Below are positions 15,216-21,312 of a DNA stretch of 21,829 nucleotides, piece after piece. The notes beneath the pieces were generated by a model. It was given only the letters and a program-made list of their open reading frames with translations. It was not told the origin of the DNA and made no database searches. Every line of letters begins with the position of its first letter. Positions within the stretch are counted from its first letter, which is position 1. This stretch comes from Porphyromonadaceae bacterium UBA4259 (GTDB lineage Bacteria > Bacteroidota > Bacteroidia > Bacteroidales > Muribaculaceae), in contig DGWL01000076.1 of assembly GCA_002396125.1 (NCBI GenBank), positions 1 to 21,829 on the forward strand, in the 5' to 3' direction. Made by a program: the position numbers and the translations under genes.

Positions 15216-16658
15216 TTACCCAAAGAGCTTGATCTTGAGGGCACGGGCTGCATGGGCAAACTCGTTCCAACTCGAGAATCGCTTAATTTGCTTTGAGACG
15301 AATCCCCACGACAAGAAATAACTTATGTTATTCTTGAAGAGAATCTGCTCCATCTCCTTCGATGAAATGTTGGGGAGATTGAGGATTGACTCGCGTTGCA
15401 CATCGGTGGGAACATAGTCGGGTGTTGAAAGCCAGTTATTTTCCTTGCACAACTTGTAGAACTCAGTGCCGGGGAAGGGCGACACAATGTTAAACATCAC
15501 CTGATCGACATTTAGCTTCTTGGCCTCCTTGAGGGTGTGGCGCAGTGTTTCCTTAGTCTCGAGCGGACTGCTGCCAATGAGCACGTTGAGCTTGACGGGA
15601 ACATTATACTTCTTGAGCAGGCGAATCGACTCGTAGATTTGCTCGGTGGTTATTCCCTTGCGCACATACTTGAGAATCTCGTCGTTGAACGACTCAACAC
15701 CCAGGTCGACATAGCAGCATCCACTCTCGCCCAGCATCTTGGCAATGGGCTCGGTGATGGCATCAACTCGGGCTTGGCATCCCCAAAGCATCTCATATTT
15801 TTTCATTATCTCACACATGAGGCGAGTGCGTTCCTCATTCCAAATGAAATTGTCGTCCATGAAGCCCACAGCCTTATAGCCCTGCTCATGGAGCATAGCC
15901 ATCTCGCGGTCGACACTCGCGGCCGTGCGATAGGAAATGGTGGGCTTGCGCCCGGTGAAACGCTTATTTTCAATCTCGCGCGCAAAGGTGAGCGAGCTGG
16001 GCACGCAGTAGATGCACCTATAGGGACAATTGCGCGACGTGAAGGCTGTTGTGTAGCCGCTGCGCTTGATTTTGGGATTGTGGTATTGCCTGCCCGCAAT
16101 GAAATGGCGTGCAGGGAAAGGCAAGGCGTCGAGGTCGCCAATGAGTGGCCTGAAGCCGTTGTTCACCACCTTACCGTCGCCATCCAGCCATGAGATGCCC
16201 AGAATACCGTCCAGTGGCTTGTTCTCATCAAGAGCATGCAGCAGTTCAACAATTGTTGCCTCGGGCTCGCCACGCACAATAACGATGCGGTCGTTGACCA
16301 GACATTTCTCTATGAAATAGGATGGGCCCGGCCCCATGAGGATAATGCGAGATTGTGGACGCAGGCTTTGCAAAATCCCGATAGCCTTGAGGTCGCTCTC
16401 GATCGAGAGGTTCACAGCCCAGATGCAGTAGATATCGCTGTCGTCGCCGGTCAAGAACTTGCGGTAGTCGTCCTCGCTGCGCTTGTAGAAAACGAAGTCC
16501 TCATAGGCCACCTCGCCCAGTTTCTCGTTTTCCACCACACCAATCACAGTGAGTTCATATATATTGGGAGCAAAGTACACCACCCTCGTGCAGCCGGCTG
16601 AGCGCTCGGCAGGCCGCTGGCCGTCAAGGACTGGTGGCACTAAGAATGTTATCTTCAT
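15216..16658 (-). CDS. B12-binding-type radical SAM protein
   Basis: This 480-residue protein begins MKITFLVPPVLDGQRPAERSAG, the opening seen in BchE-like enzymes. An N-terminal Rossmann-like region (about 1-140) includes SRIILMGPGPSYFI and IVIVRGEPEATIVELL. The radical SAM core follows with TSRNCPYRCIYCVP (C211, C215, C218, the C-x3-C-x2-C cluster site) and then AVGFMDDNFIWN, CYVDLGVESFNDEIL and NVLIGSSPLETKETL. The cobalamin-ligating DxHxxG is not visible, so B12 binding may be lost or base-off. Members of this group methylate or cyclise diverse substrates, and the pairing with a glycosyltransferase hints at modification of a surface glycan, lipid or peptide. No clear promoter was found in front of it. 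Confidence 0.88.
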   Translation of the reverse strand: MKITFLVPPVLDGQRPAERSAGCTRVVYFAPNIYELTVIGVVENEKLGEVAYEDFVFYKRSEDDYRKFLTGDDSDIYCIWAVNLSIESDLKAIGILQSLRPQSRIILMGPGPSYFIEKCLVNDRIVIVRGEPEATIVELLHALDENKPLDGILGISWLDGDGKVVNNGFRPLIGDLDALPFPARHFIAGRQYHNPKIKRSGYTTAFTSRNCPYRCIYCVPSSLTFAREIENKRFTGRKPTISYRTAASVDREMAMLHEQGYKAVGFMDDNFIWNEERTRLMCEIMKKYEMLWGCQARVDAITEPIAKMLGESGCCYVDLGVESFNDEILKYVRKGITTEQIYESIRLLKKYNVPVKLNVLIGSSPLETKETLRHTLKEAKKLNVDQVMFNIVSPFPGTEFYKLCKENNWLSTPDYVPTDVQRESILNLPNISSKEMEQILFKNNISYFLSWGFVSKQIKRFSSWNEFAHAARALKIKLFG

Positions 16659-16699
16659 ATATATATTTATTTCTAGCTAATTGTGTGTTTTTTCCTTTC

Positions 16700-16731
16700 A
16701 AAATCACTTCTATATAATAGAACGTGATTTT
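16700..16731 (-). terminator. dyad hairpin between coaW and the radical SAM gene
   Basis: AAAATCACTTCTAT (16700-16713) pairs with 16717-16731 through 14 base pairs with one bulged C (16723) and a 3-nt loop. Read leftwards, the stem ends in GTGATTTT, giving a short T run. It lies in the 167-bp gap downstream of coaW and upstream of the radical SAM start. Terminator for coaW is the simplest reading; a regulator site for the radical SAM operon is the alternative. Confidence 0.55.
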
Positions 16732-16825
16732 AATAGATTTCTTACATAGTTGTTAAAAACTTTTTCACACTGAACAAAAGCAGTTGTGAATCAACATTTA
16801 AGGGAAAAAACAAACTGAGATATCA

Positions 16826-17647
16826 TTATTCATTAAAGGCGAGAGCGGCACCCAGAGCGGTGCAAAACTCGGCATGGGCAGGGATGTGGAACTTGACGCC
16901 ATAAATCTCCTCAATGCGCGGGAACACCACTGCGCACTGCGGCAGGCGAGTGAGATTGCCAATGAGCACAAAATCCCTAACACCGGTGTTGAGCTTGGAA
17001 AGCACGGCAGCCGAACCAATCGACTCAAGCACCATGCATATTATGCCCAGTGCCACGTCGTGCTCACTGGGGGTTATTTGCCTGACTTTTCCAAAGAGCG
17101 ATGCCGTGGCATGCAGAGGCAACCCCTCCAGGTCGGTCTTGCAGATGTCCTTGATTTGCAAGTTTATGTGAGTGATATCGCCCTGCTCGGCAAGTTTTAT
17201 CACGTCGCCTATGTGGTCGGTCTTGAGCAGCAGGTGAGCAAGTCCCATGAGGGTGCCGCCGCCAATTCCTATTCCGCCCAGGTGGCTGATGTTGTCGCCA
17301 TCCACACTCACCAGCGTGGTGCCGGTACCCATCGACACCACCGTGAGCCGGTTGAGACCGCTGTCGAAGCGTGCTCCAAGGCCATCGGCCTGAAACTCAT
17401 CGGCCTTGCTCGTGGGCAGGCCATAGATGGGTGTTGTCACTCCCGAACTTCCCACGCCGGTGAGCATCACGTGCTCAATGTCGCCCAACGTGATACCATT
17501 ATCATAGATATATTTACCAAAAGCCCCGAAGAGTGACGTGATGGGGTCGGCAGCAGTGATAAACATGGGCGAGAGGATTTGCCCCTTGCTCAGTCCCACA
17601 ATCTTGGTAGTGCTTCCGCCCACATCAATTCCTATTACTAGTCCCAT
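16826..17647 (-). CDS. coaW: type II pantothenate kinase
   Basis: The 273-residue protein opens MGLVIGIDVGGSTTKIVGL (ASKHA ATPase phosphate loop), then LTGVGSSGV, ADEFQADGLGARF, VVSMGTGTTLVSVDG and HLGGIGIGGGTLMGLAHLL, ending IPAHAEFCTALGAALAF. This order matches the eukaryotic-like type II pantothenate kinase known from Staphylococcus aureus (CoaW), which phosphorylates pantothenate in the first step of coenzyme A synthesis and is insensitive to CoA feedback. A BadF/BadG-type ATPase is the main alternative, but the GTGT and GGIGxGGG blocks favour CoaW. It has its own promoter 50 nt upstream and is divergent from the secreted-protein gene. Confidence 0.88.
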   Translation of the reverse strand: MGLVIGIDVGGSTTKIVGLSKGQILSPMFITAADPITSLFGAFGKYIYDNGITLGDIEHVMLTGVGSSGVTTPIYGLPTSKADEFQADGLGARFDSGLNRLTVVSMGTGTTLVSVDGDNISHLGGIGIGGGTLMGLAHLLLKTDHIGDVIKLAEQGDITHINLQIKDICKTDLEGLPLHATASLFGKVRQITPSEHDVALGIICMVLESIGSAAVLSKLNTGVRDFVLIGNLTRLPQCAVVFPRIEEIYGVKFHIPAHAEFCTALGAALAFNE

Positions 17648-17697
17648 AACTGAATTTTTATTTTAGTCGTTTTATGGTTTCTTGTTAATGTGTGCCC

Positions 17698-17728
17698 CAA
17701 AATTAGTGCAAACCGAGAGAAATACAAA
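17698..17728 (-). promoter_or_regulatory. Bacteroidota-type promoter for coaW
   Basis: On the minus strand, TTTG (17725-17728) and TAATTTTG (17698-17705) are separated by exactly 19 nt. The predicted start near 17691 gives a leader of about 44 nt before the coaW ATG. The whole element lies in the first copy of a 37-bp direct repeat. Confidence 0.75.
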
Positions 17729-17734
17729 ATAAAA
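17698..17734. repeat. 37-bp direct repeat, copy 1 (contains the coaW promoter)
   Basis: It matches 17780-17816 at 32 of 37 positions with no gaps, at an offset of 82 bp. This copy has an intact -7 element on the minus strand. Confidence 0.7.
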
Positions 17735-17779
17735 AACCACGTTTTTTATTTTTATTTCGGAGGTGCAGCCTAATTTATC

Positions 17780-17816
17780 TAAAATTGGTGCAAATCGAGT
17801 GAAAAACAAAATAAAA
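17780..17816. repeat. 37-bp direct repeat, copy 2 (degenerate promoter copy)
   Basis: It is the partner of 17698-17734. Two of the five differences fall in the -7 octamer (TAATTTTG becomes CAATTTTA on the minus strand), so this copy should no longer work as that promoter, while the TTTG at -33 is retained. It lies just upstream of the rightward -7 candidate at 17821. Confidence 0.7.
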
Positions 17817-17820
17817 TGCG

Positions 17821-17828
17821 TAATTTTG
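17821..17828 (+). promoter_or_regulatory. -7 element candidate for the secreted-protein gene
   Basis: TAATTTTG fits TAnnTTTG and lies 61 nt before the ATG at 17890. No TTG or TTTG is present 19-21 nt upstream, so only half the promoter is supported. Confidence 0.4.
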
Positions 17829-17889
17829 CCCACAATTATCTAGAACAATCATTATTAATCACACATAAACCAAACTCCAAAAAAGTTTT

Positions 17890-19935
17890 ATGAACAAAAC
17901 ACTACTAACTATCATGGCGCTTGTGACCATGTGGCATGGAGCTACTGCCACAGCTCAAGAAAACACAAGCCAGCTACCTGAGTTTATTGCCAACTTAGTG
18001 TATGAGACCGAGATTAACAACAGCCTTGACAACCTGCGTGGCATCTACAAGTTTAAACCCGCCGAGACAATCGCGCTCGACACTGTGTACGTCAGCACAA
18101 TGATGAACGCCAATGGCGGCGGAGTGTTCCGCAACGATTTGTTCCAGTTTATCAACTACATTGACGCAGGTGGTTACATGCCCTCGCAATGTGCTATCTA
18201 CGAGTGCTACTTCGCTGCCGACGGCAGCGTGCATTGGGACCGTCCCGACTTGCGCTATGGCGCTACTGTTCCCGAGGAAATGGCTGCAGTTAACGGTATG
18301 CTCGTTGAGGATCCCGCCTCGGGCGTGCTGTATGGCATTTATGAAGCCAACTATGGCTACAGTTCCATGCTTGCCCGTGCCGACCTCACCACCCTCACCC
18401 GTGAGGACATAGGCGAGCTCAACCAATACTACTTGTGCATCGCCTGCAACTACGAAGGTCGCCTCTTTGGCATTGACGACTATGGCGTGCTTTACGAAAT
18501 TGACACCACCACAGGTGCCGAGACCGAAATCGGTGACACCGGAGCATGGCCCGAGAATGTGGACCAGAGCATGTGCTTCGACCCTGTGACTGGGAATCTG
18601 TGGTGGGCAACCACAGTCGATGGCGAGGGTGTGCTCTATGAGATTGACCCCACTACCGCACAAGCCACCAGGCGTGGCAGCTTCCCCTGGCAAGAGCGTT
18701 TCTTTGCCCTGTCGATTGCCAAGAAAGCCTCATCGCAGGCTGCTCCAGGTGCTGTTACCGATTTGCAGGCAAGCTTTGCCAGTGGTGCTACCACCGGCAC
18801 AGTCTCGTTCACCCTTCCCACAACAACCATCGATGGCGACCCGCTGAGCGGCAATCTCACCTATTATATTTATGCCAACGGCAACAAGGTGGTTGAGAAG
18901 AGTGCCCCCGCAGGCAGCGCAATCAGTGAGGAAATGACTCTTCCCAGCGGCAACACACGCCTGCGCGTGTTTGCAGCCAATGAGGCAGGCGAAGGCCCCG
19001 ACGCCACCACCACCCTATGGGTAGGCTATGACGTGCCTGCCGCACCCGCCAATGTGCTGCTCGACATCGACGAGAACGGCAAAGCCACTGCCACCTGGGA
19101 CGCTGTGACCACTAGCCTTAACGGTGGCTTTATCGACGCCGACAACATCAGCTACCTCATCACTTTCTATGTTAACGGTGAGGAGATTACAGCATCATCG
19201 ACCGATACCGAACTCACAATTGACCTCAACGCAGTAGTCACCGACCGCAAGCCATGTCATTGTGGAGTAAAGGCCGCCAATGGCGACCAATTAAGTGCCG
19301 AGACTCTATCCAACAATGCAGCCACCGGAGAGCCGCTTGAGGTGCCTTTCCGTGAAGACTTCGACACCGAGCAAGGCTCCAGCCTCTACACGGTGCTCGA
19401 TGCCAATGGCGACGGCAGCACATGGCAATGGACCGGTGAAACATTTGGAACCTACGTCTACAAGTACAACAAGGACGCCGATGCCGACGACTGGTTTATC
19501 ACTCCACTGGTGAGACTCGAAGCCGGAGTGGAATATCGCTTCGTGTTCAACGCCCGCCCCATGGGCAGTGAATATCCCGAGACTCTGAGCGCCTTCTGCG
19601 GCCAGGGCATGCACACCGACGGCTATCGAACCCTGCTCGAGGAGACTGTCATCGACGGCAATCGCGTATTCTCACTGCCATTCACTGTCGAGAGCGACGG
19701 CTGCTACCGCATGGCAATTCATGTGACCAGCCCATCCACTCAGCTTAACCTTGTGCTCGACTACATCGAGGTTGAGAAAAACAACGTTGACGCTATCAAT
19801 GATATCAACATCGACAGCAATGAGGCTCCCGTTGAGATTTACACTCTCGACGGCCGCCGCGTGAGTGGCACTGCCAATGAGCACGGCATTTACATCATTC
19901 GCCAAGGCAACAAAGCACACAAAGTGCTCAAGTAG
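17890..19935 (+). CDS. secreted modular protein with C-terminal type IX-like sorting tail
   Basis: The 681-residue protein has a signal peptide (MNKTLLTIMALVTMWHGATATA). Residues about 30-270 contain two related LYEID(T/P)TT blocks (LYEIDTTTGAETEIG and LYEIDPTTAQATRRG) and GRLFGIDDYG, as in beta-propeller-like domains. Two fibronectin-III-like modules follow (about 280-375 and 378-465). A jelly-roll adhesin-type domain comes next (about 470-615), beginning PFREDFDTEQGSS and containing DDWFITPLVRLEAGVEYRFVF. The C-terminus (about 640-681: VEIYTLDGRRVSG ... GIYIIRQGNKAHKVLK) matches type A-like sorting tails that send proteins through the type IX system to the cell surface. No catalytic residues are evident. 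Surface adhesion or glycan/protein binding is the likely role. It is transcribed alone and ends at a strong terminator. Confidence 0.85.
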   Translation: MNKTLLTIMALVTMWHGATATAQENTSQLPEFIANLVYETEINNSLDNLRGIYKFKPAETIALDTVYVSTMMNANGGGVFRNDLFQFINYIDAGGYMPSQCAIYECYFAADGSVHWDRPDLRYGATVPEEMAAVNGMLVEDPASGVLYGIYEANYGYSSMLARADLTTLTREDIGELNQYYLCIACNYEGRLFGIDDYGVLYEIDTTTGAETEIGDTGAWPENVDQSMCFDPVTGNLWWATTVDGEGVLYEIDPTTAQATRRGSFPWQERFFALSIAKKASSQAAPGAVTDLQASFASGATTGTVSFTLPTTTIDGDPLSGNLTYYIYANGNKVVEKSAPAGSAISEEMTLPSGNTRLRVFAANEAGEGPDATTTLWVGYDVPAAPANVLLDIDENGKATATWDAVTTSLNGGFIDADNISYLITFYVNGEEITASSTDTELTIDLNAVVTDRKPCHCGVKAANGDQLSAETLSNNAATGEPLEVPFREDFDTEQGSSLYTVLDANGDGSTWQWTGETFGTYVYKYNKDADADDWFITPLVRLEAGVEYRFVFNARPMGSEYPETLSAFCGQGMHTDGYRTLLEETVIDGNRVFSLPFTVESDGCYRMAIHVTSPSTQLNLVLDYIEVEKNNVDAINDINIDSNEAPVEIYTLDGRRVSGTANEHGIYIIRQGNKAHKVLK

Positions 19936-19957
19936 CTCACAGCGCTAAAACAACATC

Positions 19958-19998
19958 AAAGGAAGGCAGAACCTCATGTTTTTGCCTTCCTTTTTTTT
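19958..19998 (+). terminator. intrinsic terminator of the secreted-protein gene
   Basis: AAAGGAAGGCA (19958-19968) pairs with TGCCTTCCTTT (19983-19993), an 11-bp perfect stem with a 14-nt loop, followed by a run of eight T in total (19991-19998). It starts 22 nt after the stop codon. Confidence 0.9.
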
Positions 19999-20052
19999 AG
20001 CCGACTGTCACAAAAAGCATCGGTCAAGTGTGCTTTTATCGTTTTTTATCGC

Positions 20053-20060
20053 TATATTTG
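20053..20060 (+). promoter_or_regulatory. -7 element of the GNAT gene promoter
   Basis: TATATTTG is a perfect TAnnTTTG. The -33 is weak (GTGTG near 20028-20032). It lies about 55 nt after the previous terminator and 76 nt before the ATG at 20137. Confidence 0.55.
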
Positions 20061-20136
20061 CCACCTGAAGGCAATAACCGGCACACCACCGCCCGGCCAA
20101 ATGCCGAGCACCACAAAAAAAACATTAATCACAGCT

Positions 20137-20661
20137 ATGAAAAAGATTATCTCCAACGACTTGATCACGTTGCGCAGCCTGGAACCAACCGACCTCGATG
20201 CCCTCTACCGCTGGGAAAACGACTCCTGGTTGTGGACGGTGAGCAACATCATGGGACCGTCGCCCAAGAGCTACATTTGGCAGTATTTACAAAACTACGA
20301 CAGCGACATCTACAACACTCGCCAACTCAGGCTCATGGTCACGCTCACCGAGAGTGCCGAGCCCATTGGCACAATCGACCTCACCAATCTTGACCCGTTC
20401 AATAATCGTGCCGAACTCGGCATTCTCATCGATCGCGACCATCAGGGCAAGGGCTATGGCAACGAGGCGCTAAAGCTCTTCACAGGCTACGTGCGTGACT
20501 ATCTGGGTCTGTTTCAGCTTTACGCCCTGGTGCCGGTGGGTAACGAAGCGTGCGTGGCACTGCTCAAGCGCCATGGCTTTGCCAGCGCCGGCATGCTCAA
20601 GAAGTGGATTAACCACGGCACCGAGGTGCACGATGTGGAAATGCTGCAGTTGATATTCTAA
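20137..20661 (+). CDS. GNAT-family N-acetyltransferase (RimJ/RimL/SpeG-like)
   Basis: From ATG 20137 the protein is 174 residues, starting MKKIISNDLITLRSLEPTDL, the usual first strand of RimJ/RimL-like acetyltransferases. The acetyl-CoA site is ILIDRDHQGKGYGNEALKLF (Q-x-x-G-x-G type), followed by LYALVPVGNEACVALLKRHGF and the closing strand EVHDVEMLQLIF. It should transfer an acetyl group from acetyl-CoA to an amine; the substrate may be a protein N-terminus, a polyamine or a small molecule. An in-frame ATG at 20101 would add 12 residues without homology. It converges on the yqgE-family gene across the repeat-rich gap, and no strong terminator follows directly. Confidence 0.88.
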   Translation: MKKIISNDLITLRSLEPTDLDALYRWENDSWLWTVSNIMGPSPKSYIWQYLQNYDSDIYNTRQLRLMVTLTESAEPIGTIDLTNLDPFNNRAELGILIDRDHQGKGYGNEALKLFTGYVRDYLGLFQLYALVPVGNEACVALLKRHGFASAGMLKKWINHGTEVHDVEMLQLIF

Positions 20662-20704
20662 ACTTGAAGTGTTTTTATTTTGTATGTGACAAGTGTTAGA
20701 GAGA

Positions 20705-20827
20705 CACTCTAATTCACTAATAATCAAACAAATTCAACAAAGAACAACAAAATCAACAAAAAAATTTTTGTTTTCTTTGTCAGGGCTTGTTGTTTTGATT
20801 TGACCACCCAGCAATTGTCCTTAATAA
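20705..20827. repeat. 123-bp direct repeat, copy A
   Basis: It matches 21127-21249 at 119 of 123 positions with no gaps. It begins CACTCTAATTCA and ends GTCCTTAATAA. Inside is an imperfect 16-bp hairpin (20747-20762 with 20765-20780, 13 pairs). Weaker similarity at the same offset continues to the right: TAATTGTCTT at 20851-20860. Confidence 0.93.
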
Positions 20828-20867
20828 AACATCAACTAAGATATTGTCGTTAATTGTCTTAAAGAAG

Positions 20868-20881
20868 CTCGCTGGCGCGAG
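20868..20881. repeat. short palindrome CTCGC-TGGC-GCGAG
   Basis: A 5-bp GC-rich stem with a 4-nt loop. A near-identical one (CTCGC-TGAC-GCGAG) lies exactly 60 bp further on. Confidence 0.7.
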
Positions 20882-20927
20882 GGCACACTAATTTCGCTAA
20901 TTTAAACTAATCGCCCAGGAAAAGTAG

Positions 20928-20941
20928 CTCGCTGACGCGAG
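20928..20941. repeat. short palindrome CTCGC-TGAC-GCGAG
   Basis: Same arms as 20868-20881, with one loop base different and the shared context TAGCTCGCT / AAGCTCGCT. Confidence 0.7.
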
Positions 20942-20944
20942 AAA

Positions 20945-21016
20945 TTAAAGCGCCGGTGGCGCTAAAATTAAATCAATTTAAAATTTTAATAAAAAAAAAT
21001 TTTAGCGAAGCTTTAA
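20945..21016. repeat. two-part stem competing with a local palindrome
   Basis: TTAAAGC (20945-20951) pairs with GCTTTAA (21010-21016), and CGCTAAAATT (20960-20969) pairs with AATTTTAGCG (20998-21007). The local perfect palindrome AGCGCC-GGT-GGCGCT (20949-20963) uses some of the same bases, so the two folds exclude each other. Confidence 0.6.
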
Positions 21017-21037
21017 CCTTTAGCTCGAGGGAGTGAG

Positions 21038-21070
21038 CAGCATAAGTCGTGCCGCAGGCACGGTGTGCTG
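21038..21070. repeat. nested palindrome around CGTGCC-GCA-GGCACG
   Basis: A perfect 6-bp stem (21048-21053 with 21057-21062) with a GCA triloop is enclosed by a second stem, CAGCA (21038-21042) with TGCTG (21066-21070). Confidence 0.7.
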
Positions 21071-21088
21071 ACAGCGGACCACCTTCAA

Positions 21089-21109
21089 TTTCCGCCCAAC
21101 GGGCGGAAA
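21089..21109. repeat. perfect 9-bp palindrome TTTCCGCCC-AAC-GGGCGGAAA
   Basis: Nine perfect pairs with a 3-nt loop, ending in A on one side and T on the other. It lies 17 bp before repeat copy B. It could act as a terminator stem, but neither strand has a long T run after it. Confidence 0.75.
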
Positions 21110-21126
21110 ACATTCCAAACCCAAGG

Positions 21127-21249
21127 CACTCTAATTCATTAATAATCAAACAAATTCAACAAAAAACAACAAAATCAACAAAAAAATTTTTGTTTTCTTT
21201 GTCAAGGCTTGTTGTTTTGGTTTGACCACCCAGCAATTGTCCTTAATAA
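21127..21249. repeat. 123-bp direct repeat, copy B
   Basis: It is the partner of copy A at an offset of 422 bp (97% identity). The internal hairpin is at 21169-21184 with 21187-21202. To the right, TAATTGTCTT (21273-21282) keeps the same offset, and a hairpin TATGC-TAGGAG-GCATA (21288-21303) occupies the place of the copy A palindrome at 20868-20881. Confidence 0.93.
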
Positions 21250-21312
21250 TTAAGAACAAAACTTCTTGTAGATAATTGTCTTTGAAATATGCTAGGAGGC
21301 ATAGTGATTTTA

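Larger units (their letters stand above)
20662..21312. other. 650-bp gene-free convergent region rich in repeats and palindromes
   Basis: No credible coding frame lies here. The region separates the 3' ends of two converging genes, so promoters are not expected. It holds two 123-bp direct repeats (20705-20827, 21127-21249), short perfect palindromes between them, and a weak hairpin after the GNAT stop (AGTGT 20692-20696 with ACACT 20704-20708). The sequence swings between very AT-rich runs and GC-rich stems. Confidence 0.8.

Noticed and set aside
15214..15270. Longer glycosyltransferase start at 15270
   Set aside because: It would add a cysteine- and proline-rich tail inside the radical SAM coding region, and the GT-A fold begins directly at the Met encoded at 15213.
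14566..15321. 251-codon plus-strand open frame opposite the glycosyltransferase
   Set aside because: It crosses two genes on the other strand and shows no family features.
17995..18693. 232-codon minus-strand open frame inside the secreted-protein gene
   Set aside because: Antisense shadow; the plus frame has a signal peptide, ordered domains and a sorting tail.
20705..21249. CRISPR array
   Set aside because: Only two repeat copies of 123 bp, 422 bp apart, with no regular short repeat-spacer units and no cas gene in the window.
20662..21312. Insertion sequence or transposon remnant
   Set aside because: No transposase fragment, no terminal inverted repeats at the outer borders and no target duplication were found; a non-autonomous element stays possible and is given as a finding instead.
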